The notes under the pieces were generated by a model, which was not told where the DNA came from, did no database searches, and saw only the letters and a program-made list of their open reading frames with translations. 64,000 bases of DNA from Rhodococcus koreensis. Lineage in GTDB: Bacteria > Actinomycetota > Actinomycetes > Mycobacteriales > Mycobacteriaceae. Where the stretch lies: the NCBI RefSeq assembly GCF_900105905.1, contig NZ_FNSV01000005.1, positions 6,262,001-6,326,000 of the forward strand, given 5' to 3'. A program made the position numbers and the translations under genes. Shown here piece after piece: positions 25,286 through 34,028 of this stretch; the stretch's first letter is position 1; each line of letters opens with the position of its first letter.

Positions 25286-25302
25286 GTTCCGGGCACTGGA
25301 AC
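25286..25302. promoter_or_regulatory. 17-bp palindrome, copy 3 (probable IclR operator)
   Basis: GTTCCGGGCACTGGAAC, starting 7 bp after the iclR stop and about 95 bp before the extradiol dioxygenase start. The third copy of the shared element suggests that the ring-cleavage gene has its own regulated promoter. Confidence 0.7.
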
Positions 25303-25397
25303 TTGCTGTGCGTGTGGCGCGCGCACGTCACACGATGGGGAGCGATACCCCCGGCGCGTGTGACGGCGCCGAGGCGCCACCTCAGAAAGGACGGCCA

Positions 25398-26462
25398 ATG
25401 GGAGACTTCCTCGCTCTCGGCATGACCCACTACCCGCTGTTGGCGGGAACCGACGAGCACATGGCAGGTCTGCTGCGATGGACTCTCACCGACCCGGACA
25501 TCCCCGACGAGGAGAAGGACCCGGCCCACTGGCCGGACCGTATGCGTCGCGAGTGGTCCGACGACGGTGGAACCGCCGCCGCATCGGCGCATCGTGCGGA
25601 GCTGGTGGCGAATCTGACTCGGGTGCGTGACGCGGTCGACGAGTTCGCCCCCGACGTCGTCGTGGTGTGGGGCGACGACCAGTACGAGAATTTTCGCGAG
25701 GAGGTGGTGCCACCGTTCTGCGTGCTCGCCTACGGAGACCTCGAGGTGCCCGCCTTCGAGGTGATGAACGAGCGAGGCAGTTCGAACTTCTGGGGGAAGC
25801 CGGACGATTTCGAGATCGTGATGCATGGTGACGCGTCGGGGGCCAGGAAACTCGCCGACGGCCTGATCGAGCGCGGATTCGACATGGCCTACTCGTACAA
25901 GAAGCGCACCGCCGCACATTTTCCGCACGCGATCCTGAATACGCAATTGTTCCTCGACTACGCCGACGCCGGCGCCGAGATGTCATATCCCTTCATCCCG
26001 ATGACGGTCAATTGCTATGGGCAGCATGCCATCGCGCGCAAAGGTGGATTGGCGCGATTCGCCGACATCGAATCGGAGGTTCTCGACCCCTCGGGTCCGA
26101 CGCCGGCCCGGTGTTTCCAAGTCGGTCGGGCGGTCGCGCAACATTTCCGCGACCGTGATCTCAGGGTGGCGTTCGTCGCCTCCTCGAGTTGGTCGCACGC
26201 CTTCCTCGCCGACAAGCTGTGGCATATGCGTCCCGATACCGAAGCCGACCTGCGTATCTACAAGGCGCTGCTCGAGGACGACTTCGGGCTGATGCGCAAC
26301 TACACCAGCGCAGAAGTTGTCGACGCCGGCCAGCACGAAATTCTCAACTGGTTCTGCATGCTCGGTGCGGTCGAGGAGCTCGGCCTGCGCCGAGACTGGT
26401 CGGACCTCGTGGTGACCGACGTCTTCAACTCCAACAAGGCATTTGCCGTGTACTCGGGGTAG
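25398..26462 (+). CDS. Class III (LigB-type) extradiol ring-cleavage dioxygenase
   Basis: 354 residues from the ATG at 25398 behind AGAAAGGA. The opening FLALGMTHYPLLAGTDEHM carries the first iron-binding histidine of the LigB family. Later come VVVVWGDDQYENF, SYPFIPMTVNCYGQHAI and VAFVASSSWSHAFL, with further His candidates. It is a non-haem Fe(II) enzyme that opens a catecholic ring next to the diol. Copy 3 of the IclR palindrome lies just upstream. In a cmt-like route it would act on 2,3-dihydroxy-p-cumate or a similar carboxycatechol. Its DDQ motif differs from the DH of classic LigB, which points to a subgroup whose substrate I cannot name. Confidence 0.87.
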   Translation: MGDFLALGMTHYPLLAGTDEHMAGLLRWTLTDPDIPDEEKDPAHWPDRMRREWSDDGGTAAASAHRAELVANLTRVRDAVDEFAPDVVVVWGDDQYENFREEVVPPFCVLAYGDLEVPAFEVMNERGSSNFWGKPDDFEIVMHGDASGARKLADGLIERGFDMAYSYKKRTAAHFPHAILNTQLFLDYADAGAEMSYPFIPMTVNCYGQHAIARKGGLARFADIESEVLDPSGPTPARCFQVGRAVAQHFRDRDLRVAFVASSSWSHAFLADKLWHMRPDTEADLRIYKALLEDDFGLMRNYTSAEVVDAGQHEILNWFCMLGAVEELGLRRDWSDLVVTDVFNSNKAFAVYSG

Positions 26463-26476
26463 ATCAGCGTACCCGC

Positions 26477-26488
26477 GATCAGCTGATC
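26477..26488. repeat. Palindrome GATCAGCTGATC
   Basis: A perfect 12-bp palindrome 15 bp after the extradiol dioxygenase stop, in the 136-bp gap before the first GAF-LuxR gene. It could be a regulator site or the core of a weak terminator. No clear promoter boxes were identified around it. Confidence 0.35.
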
Positions 26489-26598
26489 GGTCATACCATT
26501 GGACGATAGCTGGGCGATCGGGCTACACTGCAGAGTGATGCCAGTCACAACAATCATGTCGAGTGGTGTGCCGATGCGGCCGGAGGTGTGACGAGAAG

Positions 26599-27750
26599 GT
26601 GAGCCGGACGAAGACGTCAATGGATCCTGATCACGCGGATCTCGAGCACCAAGCAGCCGACTGTATCGGCAGGGCAAGGAAGCTACTGGTCGACCACCAG
26701 CACAACCCGGACGTCGGCTCTCCCACGTTGTCGGTGTCTCTTGCAGCGGCAAGGGGTCGCCTCGTCGAAGCGCTGACCGATGGGCAGCTCGCCGAGACCG
26801 ATATCGGAGACGCTTGCCGGGTTCTCGTCGACATCGAACGTGTTCAGGAGCAGCTGGCGAGAACCGAGGCGATTCGCCGGATCGCGGAGCTGGGCGAGGT
26901 GCACGACGCCGCGGTGACGCTTCGGGGACTTTCCCCGCGACAGATCATCGAGGCGGCACCGGAGGTGGTGTGTACACAATTGCCCTTCGCGCGCTCGATG
27001 GTCTCAGCTGTGTCCGGCTCTCTGTGGCAGCCCCGCCGCCTCTATCTGCGGCCCGAGCTCGACGGCTCGCCTCTCGACTTCTCCGACTACGTCGACTCCG
27101 CGGTGTTGTCCCTGGCTGAAGCGCCTCTGGAAACCGAGCTGGTCCGACGCCGGGTTCCCGCGCTGGTCGCCGCCCCGGCTGACGACGACCGCACACACAA
27201 GGAGATCGTCAGCCGATCTCGGACGTCGGCATACGTCGCGGCGCCGGTCATGTCCGCAGGTAAGGTCATCGGACTGCTCCACGCCGACCGGCCAGGGTCG
27301 GAGCATGTTCTCGATCCCGACGACCGGGATCGGTTGGACACCTTCGCGACCATTCTGGCCATCGTGTACGAGCAGGCGGTGCTGAAGCACCGAATTCAAC
27401 TGCAGCGTGCCCGGGTGGAGGAGTCGTTCGACGCAACCCAGACGATGCTGGACCGGATCTCGAAGGCGGATGCGGTTCTCTCTCATCAGGCCGCCGCACC
27501 GGTCGAGGGCTCCACGGATGAGCCCGGGGAGAACCGGGCGCTCGAGATCAACAGCGTGCTGACCGTCCGGGAGCGCGAGATCCTGTCCCACCTGGCAACC
27601 GGGGCCACCAACAATCAGATTGCGCAGGCACTGGTCATCTCCGAGGGCACCGTGAAATCGCATGTGAAAGCCGTGCTCAAGAAGCTGCACGCACCGACTC
27701 GTGCCGCGGCGACGGCCCTCTACTCGAGTCAGGCGCGCCGAGCGAGATGA
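26599..27750 (+). CDS. GAF-LuxR transcriptional regulator (first of a tandem pair)
   Basis: 383 residues if the GTG at 26599 is used (GGAGG at 26582-26586 is slightly distant); ATG at 26620 is an alternative. The middle region (about 115-270) looks like a GAF domain: FARSMVSAVSGSLW, TSAYVAAPVMSAGKVIGLLHAD. A LuxR/NarL helix-turn-helix ends the protein: LTVREREILSHLATGATNNQIA with recognition helix ISEGTVKSHVKAVLKKL. It lacks a receiver domain. Similar GAF-LuxR proteins regulate aromatic and acetone/phenol pathways in rhodococci. It overlaps the next gene by 4 bp. Confidence 0.85.
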   Translation: MSRTKTSMDPDHADLEHQAADCIGRARKLLVDHQHNPDVGSPTLSVSLAAARGRLVEALTDGQLAETDIGDACRVLVDIERVQEQLARTEAIRRIAELGEVHDAAVTLRGLSPRQIIEAAPEVVCTQLPFARSMVSAVSGSLWQPRRLYLRPELDGSPLDFSDYVDSAVLSLAEAPLETELVRRRVPALVAAPADDDRTHKEIVSRSRTSAYVAAPVMSAGKVIGLLHADRPGSEHVLDPDDRDRLDTFATILAIVYEQAVLKHRIQLQRARVEESFDATQTMLDRISKADAVLSHQAAAPVEGSTDEPGENRALEINSVLTVREREILSHLATGATNNQIAQALVISEGTVKSHVKAVLKKLHAPTRAAATALYSSQARRAR

Positions 27751-28895
27751 CAGGGAAGACGGAGGGGCGAGCGACCGTCAGGTCGACGACCGACCGCGAG
27801 TTGTCGCACGCGGTCATCGTTCTCCTCGATCGGTTGCGCGACGAGTACGGCGTCGGCCCCCGCTCCCACGAGATCCGCGTTGTCTCGCTCGGCACCCAGA
27901 TGGCGCTCCTCGACGAGGCCACGGAATCGGCAATTGCGACATTCCCCGCGCTCGGCCCCGAGCAGCAACGAGCGCTCGGCCGCCTCATCGTCGACCTTCA
28001 GAACACGCGCACGCGGATTCGCACAATGCGCGAGGGTCCGGGGCACGTCGTGCAACCCGCCGAGTTCGCCAGCGCGATCCGGCGTTTACGGGGCTCGGAA
28101 TCCGTTGCCGGTCTTCGCAAAAGAATCTGCTTCGAGGCTGCGAACGCAGCGCGACTCGACCGAATTCTCCTGTCCGAGGTGCACAACGGCTCGTGGACGG
28201 CGCTCGAGCTCCACAGCTCGACGAGGTCGGACGAGGTCCTGAGTTCCCTGCAGGCATTACCCCTCGGTTTCGAATCAGCCGAGAGCCGGGCGTGTAAGAC
28301 CAGATCCGCGGTACTCGCCGGGCCGAACGCCGACGTCCGGCCGAGTGCCGAGGTCATGCAGATGCTCGCCGCCGACTCCTATGTGGTTGCCCCGATTACC
28401 GTGTCGACCGGTGTCATCGGTCTCGTGCACGGCAGTCGACCTTCCGGGGACCCGGTGAACGTTGTGGTACGGGACATGCTCGGGGCATATGCCCGCGGTT
28501 TCGGGACGTTGTTCGAACGGGCGATGCTGGCCGACCGCCTCAGTGAACAGAAGGATGTGATCGTCCAACGCCTGCAACAGGAAGCCCGCGAAGCCGAGCT
28601 TCTCGAACACGCGGACGTCAGTTTCCTCGACGAGACCTCGGCCGAGCAGGTCTCGGCGTTGCCCGGTACGCCCCACGACGATCTGAATCCCGCCGCGCTG
28701 GAATCGCTGACGACGCGTGAGCGCGAGGTGTTCACGTTGCTGATCCGGGGCGCATCGAACGCCGAGATCGCGAACGAACTCGTCATCAGCATCTTCACGG
28801 TGAAGACGCACGTCAAGAAGATACTTCGCAAGCTGGGCGCGATGAACCGGTCCGAGGCGATCTACCGCTATCTGGCGATGACCGGCCAGCGGTGA
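27747..28895 (+). CDS. GAF-LuxR transcriptional regulator (second of the pair)
   Basis: 382 residues; the start overlaps the previous stop as ATGA (27747-27750), so translation is coupled. It has the same architecture as its neighbour: helical N terminus, GAF-like centre (RILLSEVHNGSW, SYVVAPITVSTGVIGLVHG), a coiled linker and a C-terminal LuxR domain (LTTREREVFTLLIRGASNAEIA, ISIFTVKTHVKKILRKL). The sequences are related but clearly divergent, suggesting an old duplication and perhaps a heteromeric regulator. The target is unknown; the pair stands between the aromatic cluster and the CoA-ligase unit. Confidence 0.85.
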   Translation: MTGKTEGRATVRSTTDRELSHAVIVLLDRLRDEYGVGPRSHEIRVVSLGTQMALLDEATESAIATFPALGPEQQRALGRLIVDLQNTRTRIRTMREGPGHVVQPAEFASAIRRLRGSESVAGLRKRICFEAANAARLDRILLSEVHNGSWTALELHSSTRSDEVLSSLQALPLGFESAESRACKTRSAVLAGPNADVRPSAEVMQMLAADSYVVAPITVSTGVIGLVHGSRPSGDPVNVVVRDMLGAYARGFGTLFERAMLADRLSEQKDVIVQRLQQEAREAELLEHADVSFLDETSAEQVSALPGTPHDDLNPAALESLTTREREVFTLLIRGASNAEIANELVISIFTVKTHVKKILRKLGAMNRSEAIYRYLAMTGQR

Positions 28896-28967
28896 CAGGG
28901 GCCACGAAAGTCTCACGCGCGCACTCAGACCATCTCGGTGGGTGACGGACTCACCACATACACGAAT

Positions 28968-28999
28968 ACCGCCCCCCTTGCCTCGGCGAGGGGGGCGGT
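28968..28999. terminator. Bidirectional terminator
   Basis: ACCGCCCCCCT (28968-28978) and AGGGGGGCGGT (28989-28999) form an 11-bp GC-rich stem with a 10-nt loop, between the convergent ends of the LuxR gene (28895) and the CoA-ligase gene (29019). It can serve both strands. Confidence 0.85.
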
Positions 29000-29018
29000 C
29001 CTGTGTCCTGGTCGGGAT

Positions 29019-30686
29019 CTAGTCGCCGGCAACCGCTTCGGCCGCTTGCTTGCGGAGAACGAACTTCTGGATCTTGCCGGTCGCGGTGGTGGGGAGTTGA
29101 TCGACGACTACCAGCTTCTCGGGAATCTTCTGCACCATGGCCTTGCGCTCGATTCGCAGGAAGTCGGCGATTTCGTCCAGAGTTGGTGCGGGGCCGTTGG
29201 CAACGACGAAGGCGCATACCTTCTCGCCGAGACGCGCGTCGGGCATCGACACAGCTGCAGCTGCGGTGATACGCGGGTGCGCCAGGAGGTGCTCCTCCAC
29301 TTCCCGCGCCGAGATGTTCATGCCGCCGCGGATGATGAGGTCCTTGATTCGTCCCGTGACCCGCAGATAGCCGTCTTTGTCGACGCGGCCGAGATCACCT
29401 GAGGAGAGGAACCCACGTGCGTCGACCGACGCGGTCGTGCGTTCGGGGTCGCGCCAGTACCCGAGGAAGATGCCCGGTCCTCCGTAGAAGATCTGGCCTT
29501 CCTCGCTGGCCGGTACGGTGGTGCCTTCCTCGTCGCGGATCTCGAGACCGACACCATCGAACGCACGCCCGTCTGAGGAGAGCACCTTCTCGAGCGGGTC
29601 GTCGACACGCACTGCCGTCACCAGTAGTCCTTCGCTACTGCCGTATACCGGTAAGAGTGTGCAGTCAGGTAGTGCCGTCTTCCATTTCCGAAGAAGGGTC
29701 TCGGGTATCGGTGCGCCGGCGCTGACCCAGAGTCGCATCGCGCTGACGTCGTGGTCGGCACCGGCTTCGATGGCCCCGAGTGCCATCTGGAGGAATGGTG
29801 TCGCGGCCATGCTCACTGTCGTCTTGAATTCCGCGATACGCCGGAGTCCCTCGTTGGGCTCCCACACGTCGAGAAGGTGGATCCCGCTTCCGAGGATCAA
29901 CGGAGTCGCCACTCCCACGGCCAGTCCTGTCGCGTGGGTGACGGGAGAGGGCATGAACATCACGTCGTCGGGGTTCAGCCCCATCACCTGCCCGCCGAGT
30001 CCGTGGGCGGTGAAAGACAGTGTGTTGAAGGTATGTTGGCAGCCTTTCGGCCGCGACTCGGTTCCCGAGGTGTAGATGATGGCGTGGGCGGCATCCGCGG
30101 GCGGTGGTGGTCCGAGTTCGTCGTCGCCGGGTACATGGTCGCCGGCAATCAGGTCATCGAAGGCGATCGTGCCGGCGCCCGCCGTCCCACGCACGACGAC
30201 GACCTGTTCGAGTCCGGGTACGTCCTTACGCACCTCGGCGAGCATATCCGTGTACCGGAACTTGCGGAATTCCTCGGTGACGAAGGAGATCTTGGCTCCG
30301 GAGTGCTCCAGTACGTAGCGCACCTCGTCGTGCCGGTACACCGGCATGGTGGGCACGAGGACGGCGCCGATCCGGGCGAGCGCCACGTAGATGACGACGA
30401 ACTCGTTCCAGTTCGGCAACTGGACCTGAACGCGGTCACCCCGTTCGACGCCGAGCGTCTGCAGGGAGGCCGCGAGACGGTACGCCTGCGCTCGAAGTTC
30501 ACCGCGCGTGAGAGTTCCGTAGCCGTCGGTGACGGCGACGAAGTCCGGGTCGGTGTCCGCCCACCGGTCCACGTATTGGGTCAGGCTCTCGTCGCGCCAG
30601 TACCCGTTCGATCGGAACGCCTCGAGGGTGCTCGCACTGTAGCGGTCCTCGGGGAGAATCGCTCCCGCGTGTTCCATGACATCCAT
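29019..30686 (-). CDS. Acyl-CoA ligase (AMP-binding, ANL superfamily)
   Basis: 555 residues from the ATG complement at 30684-30686 behind AAGGA. ANL core motifs are present: IIYTSGTESRPKGCQH (P-loop), the YGSSEG motif, SGDLGRVDKDGYLRVTGR and the C-terminal catalytic Lys in PTTATGKIQKFVLR. It activates a carboxylic acid to its CoA thioester with ATP. It could act on the acid made by the ALDH upstream or on products of ring opening. The P-loop reads TSGTESRPKG rather than TSGTTGxPKG. The substrate is not predictable. It lies 201 bp after the ALDH gene, on the same strand. Confidence 0.9.
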   Translation of the reverse strand: MDVMEHAGAILPEDRYSASTLEAFRSNGYWRDESLTQYVDRWADTDPDFVAVTDGYGTLTRGELRAQAYRLAASLQTLGVERGDRVQVQLPNWNEFVVIYVALARIGAVLVPTMPVYRHDEVRYVLEHSGAKISFVTEEFRKFRYTDMLAEVRKDVPGLEQVVVVRGTAGAGTIAFDDLIAGDHVPGDDELGPPPPADAAHAIIYTSGTESRPKGCQHTFNTLSFTAHGLGGQVMGLNPDDVMFMPSPVTHATGLAVGVATPLILGSGIHLLDVWEPNEGLRRIAEFKTTVSMAATPFLQMALGAIEAGADHDVSAMRLWVSAGAPIPETLLRKWKTALPDCTLLPVYGSSEGLLVTAVRVDDPLEKVLSSDGRAFDGVGLEIRDEEGTTVPASEEGQIFYGGPGIFLGYWRDPERTTASVDARGFLSSGDLGRVDKDGYLRVTGRIKDLIIRGGMNISAREVEEHLLAHPRITAAAAVSMPDARLGEKVCAFVVANGPAPTLDEIADFLRIERKAMVQKIPEKLVVVDQLPTTATGKIQKFVLRKQAAEAVAGD

Positions 30687-30887
30687 GTGCGGATCCTTGC
30701 TTTCAGGTGCCTCTCCCGACAGGGGACAGGCCACAGTGTTTGGTCGAACCATAATGCCGACCGAGAGGGGGTAAAAGGTGCGAATCGGACGCGTTCTCAT
30801 CCTTCGGGGGGAGGGAAATGCCCCATGGGGATGAGTGGTCCGCGGAGCGATGCGGGTGCGCCCCGAGTGCCGCACCCGCACTCGCCC

Positions 30888-32333
30888 TTACAGGTAGATC
30901 GACTTCGGCACGAGATAGGCGGACAGGGCCTCCGGACCCAATTCGCGTCCGAGACCACTGGCCTTGACACCACCGAACGGCGCCGTCGGATCGGGAAGGT
31001 AGCCGTTGATGCCGACGGTTCCCGTCTGGATGCGCCGGGCGACGGCGACTCCGTGGTCGTGATCGGCGGTGAAGACGGTGCCGCCGAGACCGAAGTCGCT
31101 GTCGTTGGCGATGCGGACAGCGTCCTCGTCGTCCCGATAAGAAATGATCGACAGCACGGGTCCGAAGATCTCCTCCTGGGCGATCGTGTAGTTGTTGTCG
31201 ACGTCCGCGAAGATGGTCGGTTCCACGAACCATCCCTTCTCGAGGTCCGCGGGGCGTCCACCACCGACCGTGATGCGGGCACCCTCGCCTCTGCCCTTCG
31301 CGATGTAGGACTCGACCCGGTCGCGCTGCCGGGCGCTGGCCATCGGTCCGATCATCGTGGCGGGGTCGAGGGAACTTCCTACGGTCAGTGACCCGGCCAG
31401 AGCACTGAACGTGTCGACCACTTCCTGGTAGCGCGACTGTGGTGCCAGGATGCGGGTGCCGAGGTAGCAGACCTGGCCGTTGTTCAGCATGGTCGCCCCG
31501 AACAGCTGTTCGCCGACGGTGGCGAGATCCAGATTCGCGTCGTCGAGGATGATCGCCGCCGACTTTCCACCGAGTTCCAGCGTGACCGGCCGGAGCAGTC
31601 GGCCGCAGGCCTCGGCGATGTTGCGGCCGGCAGTCGACGACCCGGTGAACGCCACCTTGTCGATGCCGGGATGCGAGACCAGGTACGCGCCCAGTTCGCG
31701 ACCGCCGGGCACGATGTTGATCACGCCCGCCGGCAGGGCTGCCTCTTCGACCGCTTCCGCGAGAACGTAGCTGTCGAGGACCGTCTCCGGGGACGGCTTG
31801 ATGACGATCGTGCACCCGGCAGCCAGAGCGGGAGCGTATTTGAACGCGGCGAGTGCCTGCGGGAAGTTCCACGGGACGATCGCGCCGACGACCCCGATCG
31901 GGGTCTTGGTCACGAGAGTCGATCCGCCGAGCAGACCCGGCCGTGTCTCCTCGAAGGAGTCGTTCTCGATCAATCCGGCGTAGTAGCGCAGCAGAACCTG
32001 CGGGAATACGGCTTCCAGCTTCTCTGCGACCGCGACGGGCATGCCGTTCTGTGAGCTCACCGCCTGGACCATCTCCGGTGCGCGTTTGTCGAGCGCATCT
32101 GCAAGGCGTCCCAGTGCCTGCGCTCGCCGAGCCGGTTCCCACTGCGACCAACCGGTCGGATCGTCGAATGCCCGGCGTGCCGCGTCGACGGCGGCGTCCA
32201 TGTCGGGTTCGGCGCCATCGGGGGTGTGGCCCACCACCTGTTCGTCGTTGGGCGATACCACCGTGATCACGCCACTCGAGGCGGGCGCATGCCATTCGCC
32301 TCCGATGAAGAAGGCGTTGTTGTTCGTCGTCAT
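30888..32333 (-). CDS. Aldehyde dehydrogenase
   Basis: 481 residues. GVVGAIVPWNFPQALAAFK, VAFTGSSTAGRNIAEA, LELGGKSAAI with the general base Glu, the nucleophilic Cys in NNGQVCYLG and EEIFGPVLSIISY are all in order. It is about as distant from the ALDH at 7039 as members of different ALDH subfamilies, so it probably serves another aldehyde. ATG at 32333 follows GAGAGGAA. It precedes the CoA ligase on the same strand, which suggests aldehyde to acid to acyl-CoA in sequence. The 201-bp gap to the ligase (30687-30887) shows no gene. Confidence 0.93.
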   Translation of the reverse strand: MTTNNNAFFIGGEWHAPASSGVITVVSPNDEQVVGHTPDGAEPDMDAAVDAARRAFDDPTGWSQWEPARRAQALGRLADALDKRAPEMVQAVSSQNGMPVAVAEKLEAVFPQVLLRYYAGLIENDSFEETRPGLLGGSTLVTKTPIGVVGAIVPWNFPQALAAFKYAPALAAGCTIVIKPSPETVLDSYVLAEAVEEAALPAGVINIVPGGRELGAYLVSHPGIDKVAFTGSSTAGRNIAEACGRLLRPVTLELGGKSAAIILDDANLDLATVGEQLFGATMLNNGQVCYLGTRILAPQSRYQEVVDTFSALAGSLTVGSSLDPATMIGPMASARQRDRVESYIAKGRGEGARITVGGGRPADLEKGWFVEPTIFADVDNNYTIAQEEIFGPVLSIISYRDDEDAVRIANDSDFGLGGTVFTADHDHGVAVARRIQTGTVGINGYLPDPTAPFGGVKASGLGRELGPEALSAYLVPKSIYL

Positions 32334-32394
32334 GACGGGTTCCTCTCGTTGATCTGGCTGTTCTTGTTGCCGAGTCGTGAACCGGGAAGATGGA

Positions 32395-33435
32395 TCACAC
32401 GGATTCGAGGGGCTCCTCGTATATCGAGAAATCCTCGGTGTCGTCGTAGGGGCCGAAGCTCTCCTCGAAGCTGTCCTGGATGGCGACCTGCGCGTTCTCC
32501 GGCAGGGTGTGCAAGATGTCGCGGACGCGTTCCTGCCGGCGGGCGACGGCCTGCCGGAACGGCATCCCCGGGGTGGCCTTCATCTGCGGGACGATGCCCT
32601 CGACGTCGTCGACACCACCGGCGTGGTGTCCGGCGTCGACCATGGCCTGCTCGGCGGCCATGGTGGCCTCGTCTTTCTCCTCGGACATCCCGATCGGGCC
32701 GATCATGGTGCCGTTGAGGAACTGTTTGACCACCGGCTGGTCGCTGGTGAGCAGCACCTCGCGGGGTCCGAACATCACCAGTTGTCGGCGGAACAGCATG
32801 CCGATGTTGTCCGGCACCGTCCGCGCGAGGTTGATGTTGTGCGAGACGATCAGGATCGTCGCGTCGATTTCGGCGTTGATGTCGATCAGCGTCTGGCTGA
32901 TGTAGGTGGTGCGGACCGGGTCCAGGCCGGAGTCGGGTTCGTCGACGAGGATGATCTGCGGGTCCAGCACCAGCGCCCGGGCCAGGCCGGCCCGCTTGCG
33001 CATGCCACCGGAGATCTCCCCGGGCAGTTTGTCCTCGGCCCCGAGCAGGCCGACGAGTTCCATCTTCTCCATCACGATCTTGCGGACGTCCGACTCGGAC
33101 TTCTTGGTGTGCTCGCGCAGCGGGAAGGCCACGTTGTCGTACAGGTTCATCGAGCCGAACAACGCACCGTCCTGGAACAGCACCCCGAACAGCTTGCGGA
33201 TCTCGTAGAGTTCCTTGGACGAGCATTCGAGAATGTTGGTGCCGTCGATCACGATCGAGCCCTGCTCGGGGCGGAGCAGACCGATCAGCGATTTCAGGAA
33301 CACCGATTTGCCCGTTCCGGACGGGCCGAGCAATGCGCTGACCTCGCCGGTGGGCAGGATCAACGTGACGTCCTGCCAGATCCTCTGCGAGCCGAACGAC
33401 TTGGTCAGTCCCTCGACGGATACCTCGACACCCAC
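32395..33435 (-). CDS. mceG: Mce-associated ABC transporter ATPase
   Basis: 346 residues from the GTG complement at 33433-33435 behind AGGAGG. Walker A is GPSGTGKS, the signature is SGGMRKRAG, and Walker B is IILVDEPDSGLDP. A C-terminal extension of about 100 residues beyond the ATPase core, ending in an acidic tail, is typical of MceG/Mkl. The protein powers lipid or sterol import by the YrbE permeases. It is encoded at the end of the mce operon itself, whereas in mycobacteria a single distant mceG serves several mce loci. Its position suggests a self-contained importer. Confidence 0.92.
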   Translation of the reverse strand: MGVEVSVEGLTKSFGSQRIWQDVTLILPTGEVSALLGPSGTGKSVFLKSLIGLLRPEQGSIVIDGTNILECSSKELYEIRKLFGVLFQDGALFGSMNLYDNVAFPLREHTKKSESDVRKIVMEKMELVGLLGAEDKLPGEISGGMRKRAGLARALVLDPQIILVDEPDSGLDPVRTTYISQTLIDINAEIDATILIVSHNINLARTVPDNIGMLFRRQLVMFGPREVLLTSDQPVVKQFLNGTMIGPIGMSEEKDEATMAAEQAMVDAGHHAGGVDDVEGIVPQMKATPGMPFRQAVARRQERVRDILHTLPENAQVAIQDSFEESFGPYDDTEDFSIYEEPLESV

Positions 33436-33491
33436 TTTTACCTCCTACGATTGCGAAAACATCGACTGATCCCCGTGTTTCGGGGAAACGG

Positions 33492-34028
33492 TCAGACCGG
33501 AGTCATCTCCGTCATGACCCACGTACCCTCCTGCTCGGTCATGCCGACCCGCACGCGACTTCCGTCCAACTTCGGTGCGGCGCTGTCGGTGCTGGTGGTC
33601 GACTGGTTGACGAAGAACAGCAGAGTCACCGCGTCTTCCGACGCGGCCACGACGGAGGATTCGACGACGGTCGCAGAGGTGACGACCTGGCGCTGTTTCG
33701 CCGACGGAATGATGACCTCTTTGCCGACACTGTCGAACTGGCCGCGCAGATCGCCACCGAGACTGGGAAGTACGTCGGTGAAATGCGTGTCGATGGTGTT
33801 GAAGTCGTACGACAACACGTCGGCGACCAGCTGAGTGGCGCGTTCACGCGCCTGTGCCTCCGCGCTGTTGATCTGGTGGTGATCGTGGACCTGGAGGGTG
33901 ACCGCGACCGCGACCGCGACCGCGACGAGTCCGCCTGCGAGAAGCACGGCGAGGTAGCGGGTGGCCCGCCGCCGCGCATAGGACCAGGTGGCGATGGCCT
34001 CGGGTATCCGGGTAAGTGTGTTTCTCAT
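33492..34028 (-). CDS. Mce-associated membrane protein
   Basis: 178 residues. One N-terminal membrane helix (about 25-48) is largely an Ala-Val repeat, followed by a soluble NTF2-like domain (SAEAQARERATQLVADVLSYDFNTID, then VTSATVVESSVVAASEDAVTLLFFVNQ). This is the Mas (mce-associated single-pass) family found after mceF in mycolic-acid bacteria; such proteins stabilise Mce complexes. It overlaps the upstream mas gene by 4 bp. The membrane helix is encoded by a hexanucleotide repeat (33900-33926). Confidence 0.87.
   Translation of the reverse strand: MRNTLTRIPEAIATWSYARRRATRYLAVLLAGGLVAVAVAVAVTLQVHDHHQINSAEAQARERATQLVADVLSYDFNTIDTHFTDVLPSLGGDLRGQFDSVGKEVIIPSAKQRQVVTSATVVESSVVAASEDAVTLLFFVNQSTTSTDSAAPKLDGSRVRVGMTEQEGTWVMTEMTPV
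33900..33926. repeat. GACCGC hexanucleotide tandem repeat
   Basis: Four full GACCGC units followed by GAC in plus-strand reading, lying within the mas gene where they encode alternating Val-Ala of the membrane helix. Units are six bases, so slippage would change helix length by two residues without breaking the frame. Confidence 0.7.

Noticed and set aside
32377..33834. 485-codon open frame on the plus strand
   Set aside because: It lies antisense to mceG and mas, whose minus-strand products have clear motifs.
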